A stretch of DNA of 36,736 nucleotides from Candidatus Helarchaeota ASGARD archaeon Hel_GB_B (GTDB taxonomy: Archaea > Asgardarchaeota > Lokiarchaeia > Helarchaeales > HEL-GB-B), in NCBI GenBank assembly GCA_005191425.1, contig SUPR01000029.1:1-36736 (forward strand). The letters run 5' to 3'. The translations under genes and the position numbers were made by a program. This document shows, piece by piece, positions 1 through 9,301 of this stretch (the stretch's first letter is position 1; each line of letters opens with the position of its first letter). The notes below the pieces were generated by a model, which worked only from the letters and a program-made list of their open reading frames with translations, was not told where the DNA came from and did no database searches.

Positions 1-237
1 AAATCTTTTGTCCACTTGTTCAAATCTTTTGTCCACTTGTTCAAATCTTTTGTCCACTTGTTCAAATCTTTTGTCCACTTGTTCAAATCTTTTGTCCATC
101 TGTGCTTGCATCTGTTCAAATCTTTTGTCCATCTGTGCTTGCATCTGTTCAAATCTTTTGTCCATCTGTTCAAATCTTTTGTCCATCTGTGCTTGCATCT
201 GTTCAAATCTTTTGTCCATCTGTTCAAATCTTTTAGT
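1..237 (-). repeat. Tandem 21-bp and 33-bp repeats encoding 7-aa (Q[MV]DKRFE) and 11-aa (QMQAQMDKRFE) coiled-coil units
   Basis: aaatcttttgtccacttgttc x4 (1-84), then 33-bp units (85-117, 118-150, 172-204) interleaved with 21-bp units (151-171, 205-225). Confidence 0.95.
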
Positions 238-381
238 ATTAAATTCTATTAGATTTTTTATGTCCTCTTTTGTCGCTACAACCCCTGATAAAATGCGTAT
301 TAATACTCCTTTTATCTCATCATTCTCATTTATTAATTTTGGTAATACTTTTTTTAATTCTTCAATATCTATTGGAGTCAT
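1..381 (-). CDS. Partial CDS (3' end beyond window edge): N-terminal leader followed by coiled-coil repeats; resembles archaeal/cyanobacterial DUF3782-type proteins, which often carry a C-terminal PD-(D/E)XK nuclease domain
   Basis: Reverse-strand translation from ATG at 381 is open to base 1: MTPIDIEELKKVLPKLINENDEIKGVLIRILSGVVATKEDIKNLIEFNTKRFEQMDKRFEQMQAQMDKRFEQ...QVDKRFEQVDKRF. No stop in frame. Absent from the ORF track, presumably because it is edge-truncated. The family name is inferred from the leader plus RFEQMDKRFE repeat style. Confidence 0.85.
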   Translation of the reverse strand, partial: MTPIDIEELKKVLPKLINENDEIKGVLIRILSGVVATKEDIKNLIEFNTKRFEQMDKRFEQMQAQMDKRFEQMDKRFEQMQAQMDKRFEQMQAQMDKRFEQVDKRFEQVDKRFEQVDKRFEQVDKRF

Positions 382-940
382 TAATTTCACTGTTTATAGT
401 ATCTTTATTTTTTTCTTATTTATTTTATTGGAATCGTAATTTTTAAAGATTATTTTCTTTCATTTCTTTATTTTCAAAATAGACACAGAAATTTATTAAA
501 AAAGCCTTATGGATAATTAAAATACAATTATTCATTTTTTTAAAAAACAGAATACAAGGAATATTTTATTAAATTAATAATATTATTTCTATTTTTATGA
601 AAATATAAAAATATTAAAATATAATGAAATTATTCAAAATAAATTTCAGATAAAAATTTTTTATTTCTTAAAAGGATAGATATAAATAATATTTCTACAT
701 ATTAATTTAAGAAATAAAATTAACTAAATCAATTTTAAAATTCTATTTACTGAAGTAAAATTACTCTATTTTGATAAGATTATTATAATTTTTATTTTAA
801 AAATGTTAATAAAATAATAAATTGTTTATGAACCAACTTTCTTTTAATTAGAAAATAAGAATATTTGGTATTATCAAATTAAATAGTTTATTATTTATGA
901 CCAATTTCTTATTAAGCATTCTAATTTTTATGATGAAATT

Positions 941-954
941 TTTTGCAATGAGTG
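941..954 (-). repeat. Dispersed 14-bp motif CACTCATTGCAAAA, copy 1
   Basis: ttttgcaatgagtg on + strand, intergenic. Confidence 0.7.
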
Positions 955-1153
955 AACAAAATTTTGTTAAAAAAGTTTAATTTAAATGGCAAAATGATTG
1001 ATTTTTAGAAGGTTTTGATTCCTTTATAAAGTAGTCTTATCATTATACTAATTTTGAATATAAATAATTTCTTTATAGAAAATTTAATTTTTAAAGCGAT
1101 GAAACTATTTGATTCAAATTTATAAAAGAAAATAATTTATAGAATGATTTAAT

Positions 1154-2410
1154 ATGTGTTTGATAGAGAAAAGCAATAAAAAAGCAGGTAAAAAGAGTAA
1201 ATTTAATAAAAATATTATAAAAAAGTATTTATTGTTAATTATAATATTTTATATACTTAACGGGTATATTTACTTAATTAATAATGTGAATGCATTTGAT
1301 AAATTTAGCTATGAACTTGAAAATAATTATACGGAATTAGACAAACCTGATTTTGCTATAACAAATGATTACATAGTTGCTTTAAACAGTTATATTTATC
1401 AAAACTATTCCTTTTATGTTATTAACAAAATTACAAGGAAATTAGAGAGGGTTGACACTTTAGAAGTTTTTGGGGAGCAATTTCAACCTTTGTTAGTAGC
1501 AGGTAATAATGATTTAAATTATACACAAAATTTAGTTGTAATGGTAAATGAGTGGGGTGATTTACTATTAGTTGATTTGAATCTTAATAAGATAATTAAA
1601 TCAACAAATTCGATATATTCAAATATTGATTATGAAATTAAGGGTTTAAAATATTACAAGCAATATATCATTTTAATCGCAAAAATTCCGAGTTCTAGCA
1701 GTTATTTTCTTGCAATTCTTAATGATGATTTGAGTTTGATTTATAATTTCTATTTAGAGGATAGTAGTAAGTATTTATTACAAAATTTGAAAATTTGTGA
1801 AAATTTTTTATTGACGATTTTTACACCAAAAGGTAATGAAAATATAGAGGATGAATTGTTCATATATAATCTGACGCAATTAGATGTACCACCCACAAAA
1901 ATAGTATTGGGAATAAATATATATGATTCTGCCATTTCAAAATATTATAATTTAATTTATATTGGAACTAAGGGTTCAATTATTTTTTTAGATTTAAAGG
2001 CATATTCAGTGGTAGATAGTTATAACCTCTCAATTATTCAATCATTGACTAATATTGGAAATTTAAAAGTTTATAACAATCAAATTGTTCTTTCATTTGT
2101 ATTTGATTCAAAAATTTACTTTTTCAACATTATTAATAGGACGAGTATTAATTATAAAGGATATATTTCAGGCCTAGAATTAGCAAATCAATTAGAGTTC
2201 GAATTTTTAGAACAATTAAGCAATAAATCTACTAGAATGGTAATAAATACATATACAAGTCTTCTTATAATCAAATTTAACCAAGATATTATGGATCCAT
2301 CCGTCTATGAAAAATATGGTATTAATATTCAAGAGTCTATGCCTATTATTTTACTTATTTTAGGCATTTCAGTAGTAGTACTATTTGTTCAACATAAAAA
2401 ACAAAAGTGA
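1154..2410 (+). CDS. Membrane-anchored extracytoplasmic protein (N-terminal TM, C-terminal TM and basic tail; possibly a beta-propeller-like ectodomain)
   Basis: 418-aa ORF; N-terminal KKYLLLIIIFYILNGYIYLI, C-terminal MPIILLILGISVVVLFVQHKKQK; repeated beta-strand-rich segments between. Confidence 0.85.
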   Translation: MCLIEKSNKKAGKKSKFNKNIIKKYLLLIIIFYILNGYIYLINNVNAFDKFSYELENNYTELDKPDFAITNDYIVALNSYIYQNYSFYVINKITRKLERVDTLEVFGEQFQPLLVAGNNDLNYTQNLVVMVNEWGDLLLVDLNLNKIIKSTNSIYSNIDYEIKGLKYYKQYIILIAKIPSSSSYFLAILNDDLSLIYNFYLEDSSKYLLQNLKICENFLLTIFTPKGNENIEDELFIYNLTQLDVPPTKIVLGINIYDSAISKYYNLIYIGTKGSIIFLDLKAYSVVDSYNLSIIQSLTNIGNLKVYNNQIVLSFVFDSKIYFFNIINRTSINYKGYISGLELANQLEFEFLEQLSNKSTRMVINTYTSLLIIKFNQDIMDPSVYEKYGINIQESMPIILLILGISVVVLFVQHKKQK

Positions 2411-2416
2411 ATTACC

Positions 2417-4894
2417 GTGAAATATAAATTAGATAAATATAATGATTATGAATACGAAAAAAGGATAGCAAACTTTCTATGGAAGAGTAGAGAAAATAAA
2501 ACACAATATTATAATTTAAAAGACATTATTATGACTATCTTACTAATAACTATTAGTATTTTTATAGCAGAAGCTATGACCTTATGGGTTAATATGTTTT
2601 GGACTTTAGCATTTTTAACAATAATGATGTTTTTCTCGGCATTTTTAATAAAATATTCTAGATTTTATAGATTACTACCGCTTCATTCTTCAATAATAGA
2701 AGAAATACAGCTACCAAATTCTATTAAATATTTCTTTTTGTTAGATAAAAATAATAGACCTAATTATGATGTTTTGTTTATTGATAATGGTGATAAAACA
2801 ACAGGATTAACATTATTTAAAATTAAAGCTCCCTCAAAGAAATTGTTTTATAGTTTTAATGAGTTTGTTAGAGGATTATATGAGAAAAAGGATGTCCCAC
2901 TTTTTTGGTATCAAGTCCAAGAACCTGTTGAATATAAAGATTTTATTGAACTAGATTGCATAACAGAAAAAGCAAAAAATAAACTTCTAATGTATCCAAG
3001 AGATTCTCGTGAATCATTACTTGTAGTTCCAGGTGGAATCTGGCGGACCACTATAATTTTTGGTACAAAAGGATTTACCGTACCAAATGCTCCATTGAAC
3101 GAATTAAAATTATTGTTAAAAAAGCTTGAAGTCTTGCGAATTAAGTTATTGACTAATTTTAAAGGGGTATCTTCTGGAATACCGATTAGTCCATTGACTA
3201 AAAAAGAATTATTTTCACTGGTCAATTCATTAATGATTAACCAAGATTGTGAGCAGTCAGTTTTTTACCAAACAGGTATTGAAAATGTGAATCATTTTCT
3301 AAATTTTCCAAAAATGGCAATTAAAAGTTTGAAATCAAAATATCCAGCGGAATTTACAGTACCTACCGATCTACCATATGATATTGGCCCACTTGGATAT
3401 TCTATAGAACCAGAATTTCAATCTACAGAACGGAGCATTGGATTATATTCTAAAGAATTAGGGCATGGATTATTAAGTGTAGGGGCTATCCAAGATGAAT
3501 TATTTAAAATTAATACCTTAGTTTTATACGAAGCTGTCATTCAGGAATATTCGTTTATAATTATTACCAGTAATAAAAAATATAGAAAAATGCTACAATA
3601 TATAGATAACCTGACTATTTTTCCATATAAAAAATATGGTATAGATATTTTTAATGATGAAGGATTTGAGCGTGAAAAATATATCTCAGAATTAGAGAAA
3701 ATCTTCAAAATATCATTATCATTAGACCAAGATGCTCCGCTTTATTCGATTTTAATTGAAATATATAATGAAGGAAATAGAAGTATCGATGGCTTAATTA
3801 GGCTTATTGAAGACAAAATAAAAAATGAAGGAACTGATATGAATTATAGAGATAGACAGGCCATTAATACTCTTAAAGAAACTCTCGAATTACTATTAAA
3901 AAGTGAAACTGCTAAATTTTTTGAGCTAAAGAATTTACCAATAGATAATAGATTACATAATTCAATTTTTGAAATAGATATTAGACAAAGAAAAGTAAAA
4001 AAGATTGTAATTTTTCTATTACTTTTAAAATTCGCTATAAAATCAATAGTTGATCAAAATTTCGGAAAAAATTTAATAATATTAATTGATGATGCAGATT
4101 TTATTTTTCATGACGAACGGCCCTACTCGCATGGAAATTTAACAGAACGGGAATTAACGACAATTGAATTCCTTAAATTCTTAAAGAGGTCTGGTGTTAT
4201 TCCATTTTTATCAATTTCAAATCCTAAAGATATAATCCCAGATATTATTAATGAATTAGGGAATGCTTTTGTTTCAAATATGAAAATTTTCGATAATATT
4301 ATGGCTATAAGGCAAGTATTAAATTTAAATTTAAACCGTGGCCAAAAAACAGAGGAACATAAACCTACTTTTTATTCAGAATTACGTAAATATGGATATC
4401 AATTTGAATATTTAAGTGATATGGCACCTAATGAATTCTTATTGAAAAGACCTGGTGTTAGGACATGTTTTCCGATATCTATTAGGCCATTAGAATTTAA
4501 TAACATAAATTATTCTGATGACCAAATTTTAAACCGAACTTATACTCAGATCCCTGAACTTAGAAAAACATTCTCAATTCCTGATTATGAAACAGTCCTT
4601 GAAAAAGACTTTAAGGGCGATCAAGATGATATCAATTCAGTTTTAGAAATTCTAGAAATTTTAATGGAATATCCAAGGATCTCTTTAAGCGCAATCATTT
4701 CTGCAACTTCATTAAATCAGAAAGAAGTTGATTATTTTATTAAATCACTTAAAAAATGCAAGTATATTAGGGCAGAGCAAGTGAGAAGTGGAGCATTTAA
4801 CAGATATGAAATCATAATAACAGATAAGGGTAGGTCTGTATATAGAGAATATATTCATTTAAAAAAAAGATTGACAGATGATGAAAATGAATAA
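2417..4894 (+). CDS. Membrane-bound HerA/VirB4-like ATPase homologue with degenerate P-loop and C-terminal winged helix
   Basis: 825 aa, GTG start; two N-terminal TM helices; GLYSKELGHGLLSVGAIQDELFKI at the HerA P-loop position; Walker B-like NLIILIDDADFIF; HerA-like tail APNEFLLKRPGVRTCFPISIRPLEF; C-terminal wHTH (YPRISLSAIISATSLNQKEVDYFIKSLKKCKYIRAEQ). Confidence 0.8.
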   Translation: MKYKLDKYNDYEYEKRIANFLWKSRENKTQYYNLKDIIMTILLITISIFIAEAMTLWVNMFWTLAFLTIMMFFSAFLIKYSRFYRLLPLHSSIIEEIQLPNSIKYFFLLDKNNRPNYDVLFIDNGDKTTGLTLFKIKAPSKKLFYSFNEFVRGLYEKKDVPLFWYQVQEPVEYKDFIELDCITEKAKNKLLMYPRDSRESLLVVPGGIWRTTIIFGTKGFTVPNAPLNELKLLLKKLEVLRIKLLTNFKGVSSGIPISPLTKKELFSLVNSLMINQDCEQSVFYQTGIENVNHFLNFPKMAIKSLKSKYPAEFTVPTDLPYDIGPLGYSIEPEFQSTERSIGLYSKELGHGLLSVGAIQDELFKINTLVLYEAVIQEYSFIIITSNKKYRKMLQYIDNLTIFPYKKYGIDIFNDEGFEREKYISELEKIFKISLSLDQDAPLYSILIEIYNEGNRSIDGLIRLIEDKIKNEGTDMNYRDRQAINTLKETLELLLKSETAKFFELKNLPIDNRLHNSIFEIDIRQRKVKKIVIFLLLLKFAIKSIVDQNFGKNLIILIDDADFIFHDERPYSHGNLTERELTTIEFLKFLKRSGVIPFLSISNPKDIIPDIINELGNAFVSNMKIFDNIMAIRQVLNLNLNRGQKTEEHKPTFYSELRKYGYQFEYLSDMAPNEFLLKRPGVRTCFPISIRPLEFNNINYSDDQILNRTYTQIPELRKTFSIPDYETVLEKDFKGDQDDINSVLEILEILMEYPRISLSAIISATSLNQKEVDYFIKSLKKCKYIRAEQVRSGAFNRYEIIITDKGRSVYREYIHLKKRLTDDENE

Positions 4895-5795
4895 ACTAAA
4901 GTTCATTTCTAATTTCATTATTATATTTTTTATGATTAATTTTATAATAGTAGGTTTAATCCCAAATATTTTTGGTATTTCTAATGCTACTCAGACATCA
5001 AATAATTTATATTTTTTATCGGTCGGAGAAGCGTATTATGAGTCAAAATCTAATGAACTTATACCAAATGAAGGACCAGCAATTTGGCATATTAAAACAA
5101 ATTTTGATAATGAATGCATATATATCTTATTTGATATTATGGACACAACAAATCCTGATAACAAAAATTTAGATCATTTGACATTTTATATTGATTTCAG
5201 CAATAATAATTATTTATCTGATAAATCGTCTTTTGGATTCTATATACAACGCAATTTATTAATTAAATATTACAGATACAATACAAATCAAGGAAATTTC
5301 GTTGAGGTATGTCCTCCCGATGACGGATCTATGGGTACTATACATATTTTACCTTCCTGGAAAGTTTATTATGTTTTTAATTATTCTCAATTTGGATATC
5401 CGAAATATCCCGAAAATCAGACGATAAAATTAATGGCAATTTATACAGACCATATTATTGGGTCTATTATATTAGATTATAAATATCCCAGTCTATGTAA
5501 CAGCTTATTAAAGAGTTCTTGGGCTACAGGGTATTTTATTGAAGGGTATTCAAATAATGATGCTTTTGTTATTACAATTTGGATATTAATTTTTATTATA
5601 ATTGCTGGATTTGCACTTATTTCATATAAACAATATAAAAGTTCATCAGAATTTCAAAAATTCAATAATAATAGACCTAAAAACAAAACAAATAGTTTAT
5701 TGAATTTTTCTATTCCAAGATTAAATGAAGAAGATTCTGGTGATGATGATATAAATTATGAAATTGATTCATTTGAAGGTTATGAACCATGGTAA
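4878..5795 (+). CDS. Type I membrane surface protein with beta-sandwich (DOMON/CBM9-like) ectodomain
   Basis: 305 aa; N-terminal hydrophobic signal/TM; ectodomain AIWHIKTNFDNECIYILFDIMDTTNPDNKNLDHLTFYIDFSNN; C-terminal TM VITIWILIFIIIAGFALISY; overlaps upstream CDS by 17 bp. Confidence 0.8.
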   Translation: MMKMNKLKFISNFIIIFFMINFIIVGLIPNIFGISNATQTSNNLYFLSVGEAYYESKSNELIPNEGPAIWHIKTNFDNECIYILFDIMDTTNPDNKNLDHLTFYIDFSNNNYLSDKSSFGFYIQRNLLIKYYRYNTNQGNFVEVCPPDDGSMGTIHILPSWKVYYVFNYSQFGYPKYPENQTIKLMAIYTDHIIGSIILDYKYPSLCNSLLKSSWATGYFIEGYSNNDAFVITIWILIFIIIAGFALISYKQYKSSSEFQKFNNNRPKNKTNSLLNFSIPRLNEEDSGDDDINYEIDSFEGYEPW

Positions 5796-6031
5796 ATTCT
5801 GAAATATTATTTGAGAAATCTCTTGTGTTAAAATTTTTAGAAATTTTTAAAATGAAAAAAATCAAATTGCTAAAAAAATGGGTTGATTATACAGCCCGAA
5901 TCATCTTTACCTTAAAAAATAACTGTAAAATACATTTGATATTATCAAAACTTAAAAAGAATTACATGTTTTATCATATAAAAACTTATATTCCAAATAT
6001 TAAATCTATATTAAGGATGTGTGCAAAATGA
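5789..6031 (+). CDS. Small basic protein of unknown function (coupled in gene string)
   Basis: 80-aa ORF overlapping both neighbours (7 bp and 13 bp); coding status uncertain. Confidence 0.45.
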   Translation: MVNSEILFEKSLVLKFLEIFKMKKIKLLKKWVDYTARIIFTLKNNCKIHLILSKLKKNYMFYHIKTYIPNIKSILRMCAK

Positions 6032-8496
6032 AAAAGAAGTCAACATTAATTATTGTTATTTTCATAATAACTGCACTGGTACTCATAATTAATTTAAAAT
6101 ATATGAACCAAAATAATATTTTGACTAAAAAAGACCTAAAAACTAATATACAACATTCTCAAGCCGAACCTTACTTCTATACTGTATATTCATCAAACTA
6201 TTATACAAGCTCAAATTACTCTATATTTGGCGGTCTTGCTGATTTAAAAACAGAAGTTCCAGGATTCATGAGTATTTCAAAATCATTTCATGGAATAGAG
6301 GGCTTAATATATATTGAATATGAATTTGATATGAGAAATATATATACAGATATAATGGACACTTTCATAATAGATTTACTTGCAAACGGAGGAATGAACT
6401 TAACTGGAACGACTAATCTAACCTTATACGTCTATAATTATACTACAGACAATTATATATCGATCTATAAAATAAATGGAGACACTGAAAATATTTTTAG
6501 AAAAAATGGATACATTGAAGTAGAACTTTCAAAAATATTTGGTATTAATAATATAAAATATAATTTAATCTCGCAATATAAAATGAAATTCAAAATTGTA
6601 TTACATAATAAATTGGTTAATACAATACCTCAAGATTTTGAGCAGAAATTATACATTTATTATATCCAATTATTAATTGGAAAAGATATTGAAATTAGAA
6701 ATTTAGAAGCTTCAAGGTTGGTCGACCTCACAAATGGATATTTTCATGTAATAGGAAATTTGACTAATATGTTTGAATTAGATAATAAAACAATTCAGTT
6801 TGGAATTTCTAATGTATTTCAATATCAAACGGTAATAGCGAATTTTTATATTGAATATGACCTTGGGTATTTCGTAAAAGAGGAAATCCTAGGCATTTTG
6901 TTCCATCATTTAGACTGGATATATAGTTCTGGCGCTAGCTTTTATTGCGAAGATCCGTATATTTCAATTTTTAATTTCAATACCAATTCTACTATATCCA
7001 TTCAGTCAATTAAAGAAGATCCACAAAGCTCACTAGAGAATGTTGATCCAATAAGGTGGGATAGTCGAATCAGTGTGAATAAAACCGGCGTTATTAATGG
7101 TTCGGTTATTAGGGTCTATTATCATGCAAAAATTACAAATTTAGATCCAGCGCCTGCTTATTTTAGTATTACTATAGACCTGGGTACAATACAATTTGTA
7201 AGATCGCTAAGTCCTTTTGTAGCTAATGTAAATGTAATTGACAATTATGAATATTGGGGAAATAATGCTTGGATAAATGGGACTGTCTACAAGGGAAAAT
7301 ATGATTTGGCTAACATTACTATTGAATCCTCAGGTGATGTTATTTCTACTGTTCCAGGTTATTTTGAATACCCAATAGTTATAAATTCTGAGGGACAATA
7401 TGAATTTTATGTAAAAGCAACAGACATATATGGCTATTCTAGTATTTCCGGCCCTTATTATATACAATTCAATAGCCACCCAGTCCAAATTAACTTATTA
7501 CTCGAAGAATTCCCATATCCAACCCCTCCAGATTTACCTAAAATAGATGTAAATATCTTAATTAAAGATGCTATTTTTAATATACCTTTGTCCAATACTT
7601 TTTTTGATCTATTTGTCGAACGAAATAATACCATAATAACAACTTATCGTAATTTATTAACAGGAGAAGATGGGACTTATCAACTTTATTACGATGTAGA
7701 ACGCGATAAATATCTTGATATAGAATATAAATTTACAGTTGAAGTCCATCAAATGATGAATTATCAATATGCTTCAGCATCATCATATATAATGCCTACA
7801 CTTGCACCTTGTTATATCACAATAATTAATTATACAATATCTAACAATGCTTTTGCAGGGGATCATTTTAGTTTACAAATTGAATATTATTCTCTTGCCA
7901 ATTTTACAAATGCTTGGTTATTATTAAATAATTCAATAATTAGTGATTTAAATCTCCATGAAGGAAATAATACAATAAATATTATTAATGATAGAGCTGG
8001 GTTATGCAATTATCAAATTCGAGTTATTAATGACCACGGCTATTCTAATATTTCAAAACCATTATACCTATATTTTAAACCCAATCCTATTATTTGTGAA
8101 GTTAAACATGTAATTAATTATTTAAATAAATACTTATTCATTAACATTTCAATTTTGGATAAAAGGACTAATCAGACACTACCTAATATCCCTATTGATA
8201 TCACTATTTATGATAATAATTTAATATTCTGGAAAACAACACTTCCTTCTACTTTACCATACACTCCAATATATATTCAATTCGATTTATCTTCTCATAA
8301 TTTCTCAATATTTGTAAATATCAATAATACTTCGTTATATAAGGGCCAAAGTATTAAAATTTTAAACATAGCCTTTAAATATAAACCATATCCATATTCT
8401 GAAACAATTCTTATGGTCGTATTATCTGGTGTGGGCATATCTGTCTTTTTTATTCAAAATAAGAAAAACAATATACACATAAAAAAGGAGGATTAA
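6019..8496 (+). CDS. Large surface protein with Ig-like/beta-sandwich domains and C-terminal TM anchor
   Basis: 825 aa; N-terminal TM (STLIIVIFIITALVLIINL), beta-rich ectodomain, C-terminal ETILMVVLSGVGISVFFIQNKKNN. Confidence 0.85.
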   Translation: MCKMKKKSTLIIVIFIITALVLIINLKYMNQNNILTKKDLKTNIQHSQAEPYFYTVYSSNYYTSSNYSIFGGLADLKTEVPGFMSISKSFHGIEGLIYIEYEFDMRNIYTDIMDTFIIDLLANGGMNLTGTTNLTLYVYNYTTDNYISIYKINGDTENIFRKNGYIEVELSKIFGINNIKYNLISQYKMKFKIVLHNKLVNTIPQDFEQKLYIYYIQLLIGKDIEIRNLEASRLVDLTNGYFHVIGNLTNMFELDNKTIQFGISNVFQYQTVIANFYIEYDLGYFVKEEILGILFHHLDWIYSSGASFYCEDPYISIFNFNTNSTISIQSIKEDPQSSLENVDPIRWDSRISVNKTGVINGSVIRVYYHAKITNLDPAPAYFSITIDLGTIQFVRSLSPFVANVNVIDNYEYWGNNAWINGTVYKGKYDLANITIESSGDVISTVPGYFEYPIVINSEGQYEFYVKATDIYGYSSISGPYYIQFNSHPVQINLLLEEFPYPTPPDLPKIDVNILIKDAIFNIPLSNTFFDLFVERNNTIITTYRNLLTGEDGTYQLYYDVERDKYLDIEYKFTVEVHQMMNYQYASASSYIMPTLAPCYITIINYTISNNAFAGDHFSLQIEYYSLANFTNAWLLLNNSIISDLNLHEGNNTINIINDRAGLCNYQIRVINDHGYSNISKPLYLYFKPNPIICEVKHVINYLNKYLFINISILDKRTNQTLPNIPIDITIYDNNLIFWKTTLPSTLPYTPIYIQFDLSSHNFSIFVNINNTSLYKGQSIKILNIAFKYKPYPYSETILMVVLSGVGISVFFIQNKKNNIHIKKED
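8485..8492 (+). promoter_or_regulatory. Shine-Dalgarno-like sequence (aaggagga) for the 8501 TTG-start gene
   Basis: AAAAAAGGAGGATTAATATT followed by TTG CAC TAT. Confidence 0.6.
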
Positions 8497-8500
8497 TATT

Positions 8501-8779
8501 TTGCACTATCTATTTAATTTTAATGATTTTGTAATTATTGTTAATGATCTTTTTGGCAATATTTTTCAATTTTTAATAATATGTGCTACATTATTATTAA
8601 TTGTAAACCTTCTTCTTTACTTTTTCACAAATCAGAAAGATTTAAAACCTATATTAACCTGCATAGCTACAGTAGGAATTTGTACTCTTCTAAATTATTT
8701 GATTTTTGGCCGATTCCCTTCCTTACCTCCATTTTTACAATTTATTGAGGTATGGATCAAACAACTATTGGGACTATAA
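8501..8779 (+). CDS. Small protein with two TM helices
   Basis: 92 aa: FQFLIICATLLLIVNLLLYFFTN ... PILTCIATVGICTLLNYLIFG; TTG start with strong SD. Confidence 0.7.
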   Translation: MHYLFNFNDFVIIVNDLFGNIFQFLIICATLLLIVNLLLYFFTNQKDLKPILTCIATVGICTLLNYLIFGRFPSLPPFLQFIEVWIKQLLGL

Positions 8780-8902
8780 TTTAAAACAATACTAAAAATG
8801 AAAGAAATAAAAATATTGATCCATATATAAAAAATAGTTGCTAAAATTAGTGCCCAATAAATAAAATATTTATCAATAAGTTTCAAATTTATTGATTTAA
8901 AT

Positions 8903-9283
8903 TTATATATTCCAAAAATCATAATAAAGTGATCCAGGGTCTATATTATCAGTATCTACATATATAGTCTCTAATTTTTCAATTAAACTTTTGGTTTCAT
9001 TATAGAATTCGATGGCGTCTTCCTTTTTTCCAAAATTTTTAATGAATTGAATTTCATTATTATCATAATTAAAAAAAATGTGGTCAAAATTAAGCCTAAA
9101 GTTGATCAATTTTAACATTTCTAAAAAGGTTTCAAATTGGGATAATTTAATCGTGCTAAAGAAATTATTAGAGAATAACTTTTTGAACCCTGATGAAATT
9201 AATAAAAGTACTTCATACTTATCTGATTTTTGTAAAATTTCGAGAAACCCGATTCTATTGTCATAATTTTTAAATTCGTTCAC
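8903..9283 (-). CDS. Small cytoplasmic protein of unknown function (126 aa)
   Basis: Intact ORF, ATG start, coding-like composition, similar in size to the adjacent 9302-9694 gene. Confidence 0.7.
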   Translation of the reverse strand: MNEFKNYDNRIGFLEILQKSDKYEVLLLISSGFKKLFSNNFFSTIKLSQFETFLEMLKLINFRLNFDHIFFNYDNNEIQFIKNFGKKEDAIEFYNETKSLIEKLETIYVDTDNIDPGSLYYDFWNI

Positions 9284-9301
9284 TTTAATTCCTCTAATTT
9301 C

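Noticed and set aside
1-237. CRISPR array
   Set aside because: Contiguous 21/33-bp tandem units without unique spacers; they translate into a coiled coil.
8-439. Plus-strand ORFs with MSTCSNLLSTCSNLL / MFKSFVHLFKSFVHL repeats
   Set aside because: Antisense shadows of the minus-strand QMDKRFE coiled-coil gene, which has a proper start and sensible composition.
382-1153. RNA gene in the long intergenic regions (also 20752-21279, 26472-26848, 31850-32232)
   Set aside because: No GC-rich island, tRNA-like arms or CCA/cloverleaf pattern could be seen; composition is uniformly AT-rich.
1750-1935. Minus-strand 61-aa ORF, and similar antisense ORFs at 2911-3225, 8695-8922, 14746-15006, 16156-16497, 16636-16824, 28900-29088, 31414-31788 and 32679-32882
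   Set aside because: Lie on the opposite strand of (or, for 8695-8922, partly overlap) well-supported CDSs with no recognisable motifs.
4972-5172. 66-aa plus-strand ORF, and the 67-aa ORF at 28785-28988
   Set aside because: Out-of-frame ORFs inside confident same-strand CDSs.
1154-8779. Confident call of a Ced/Ted DNA-import or conjugation system
   Set aside because: No CedA/VirB6-like polytopic channel or relaxase, and the ATPase P-loop is degenerate; only a partial resemblance.
9078-9266. Plus-strand ORFs at 9078-9266, 9432-9698, 9888-10148, 13401-13712, 17559-17807, 18591-18821 and 33745-33945
   Set aside because: Antisense to better-supported minus-strand genes.
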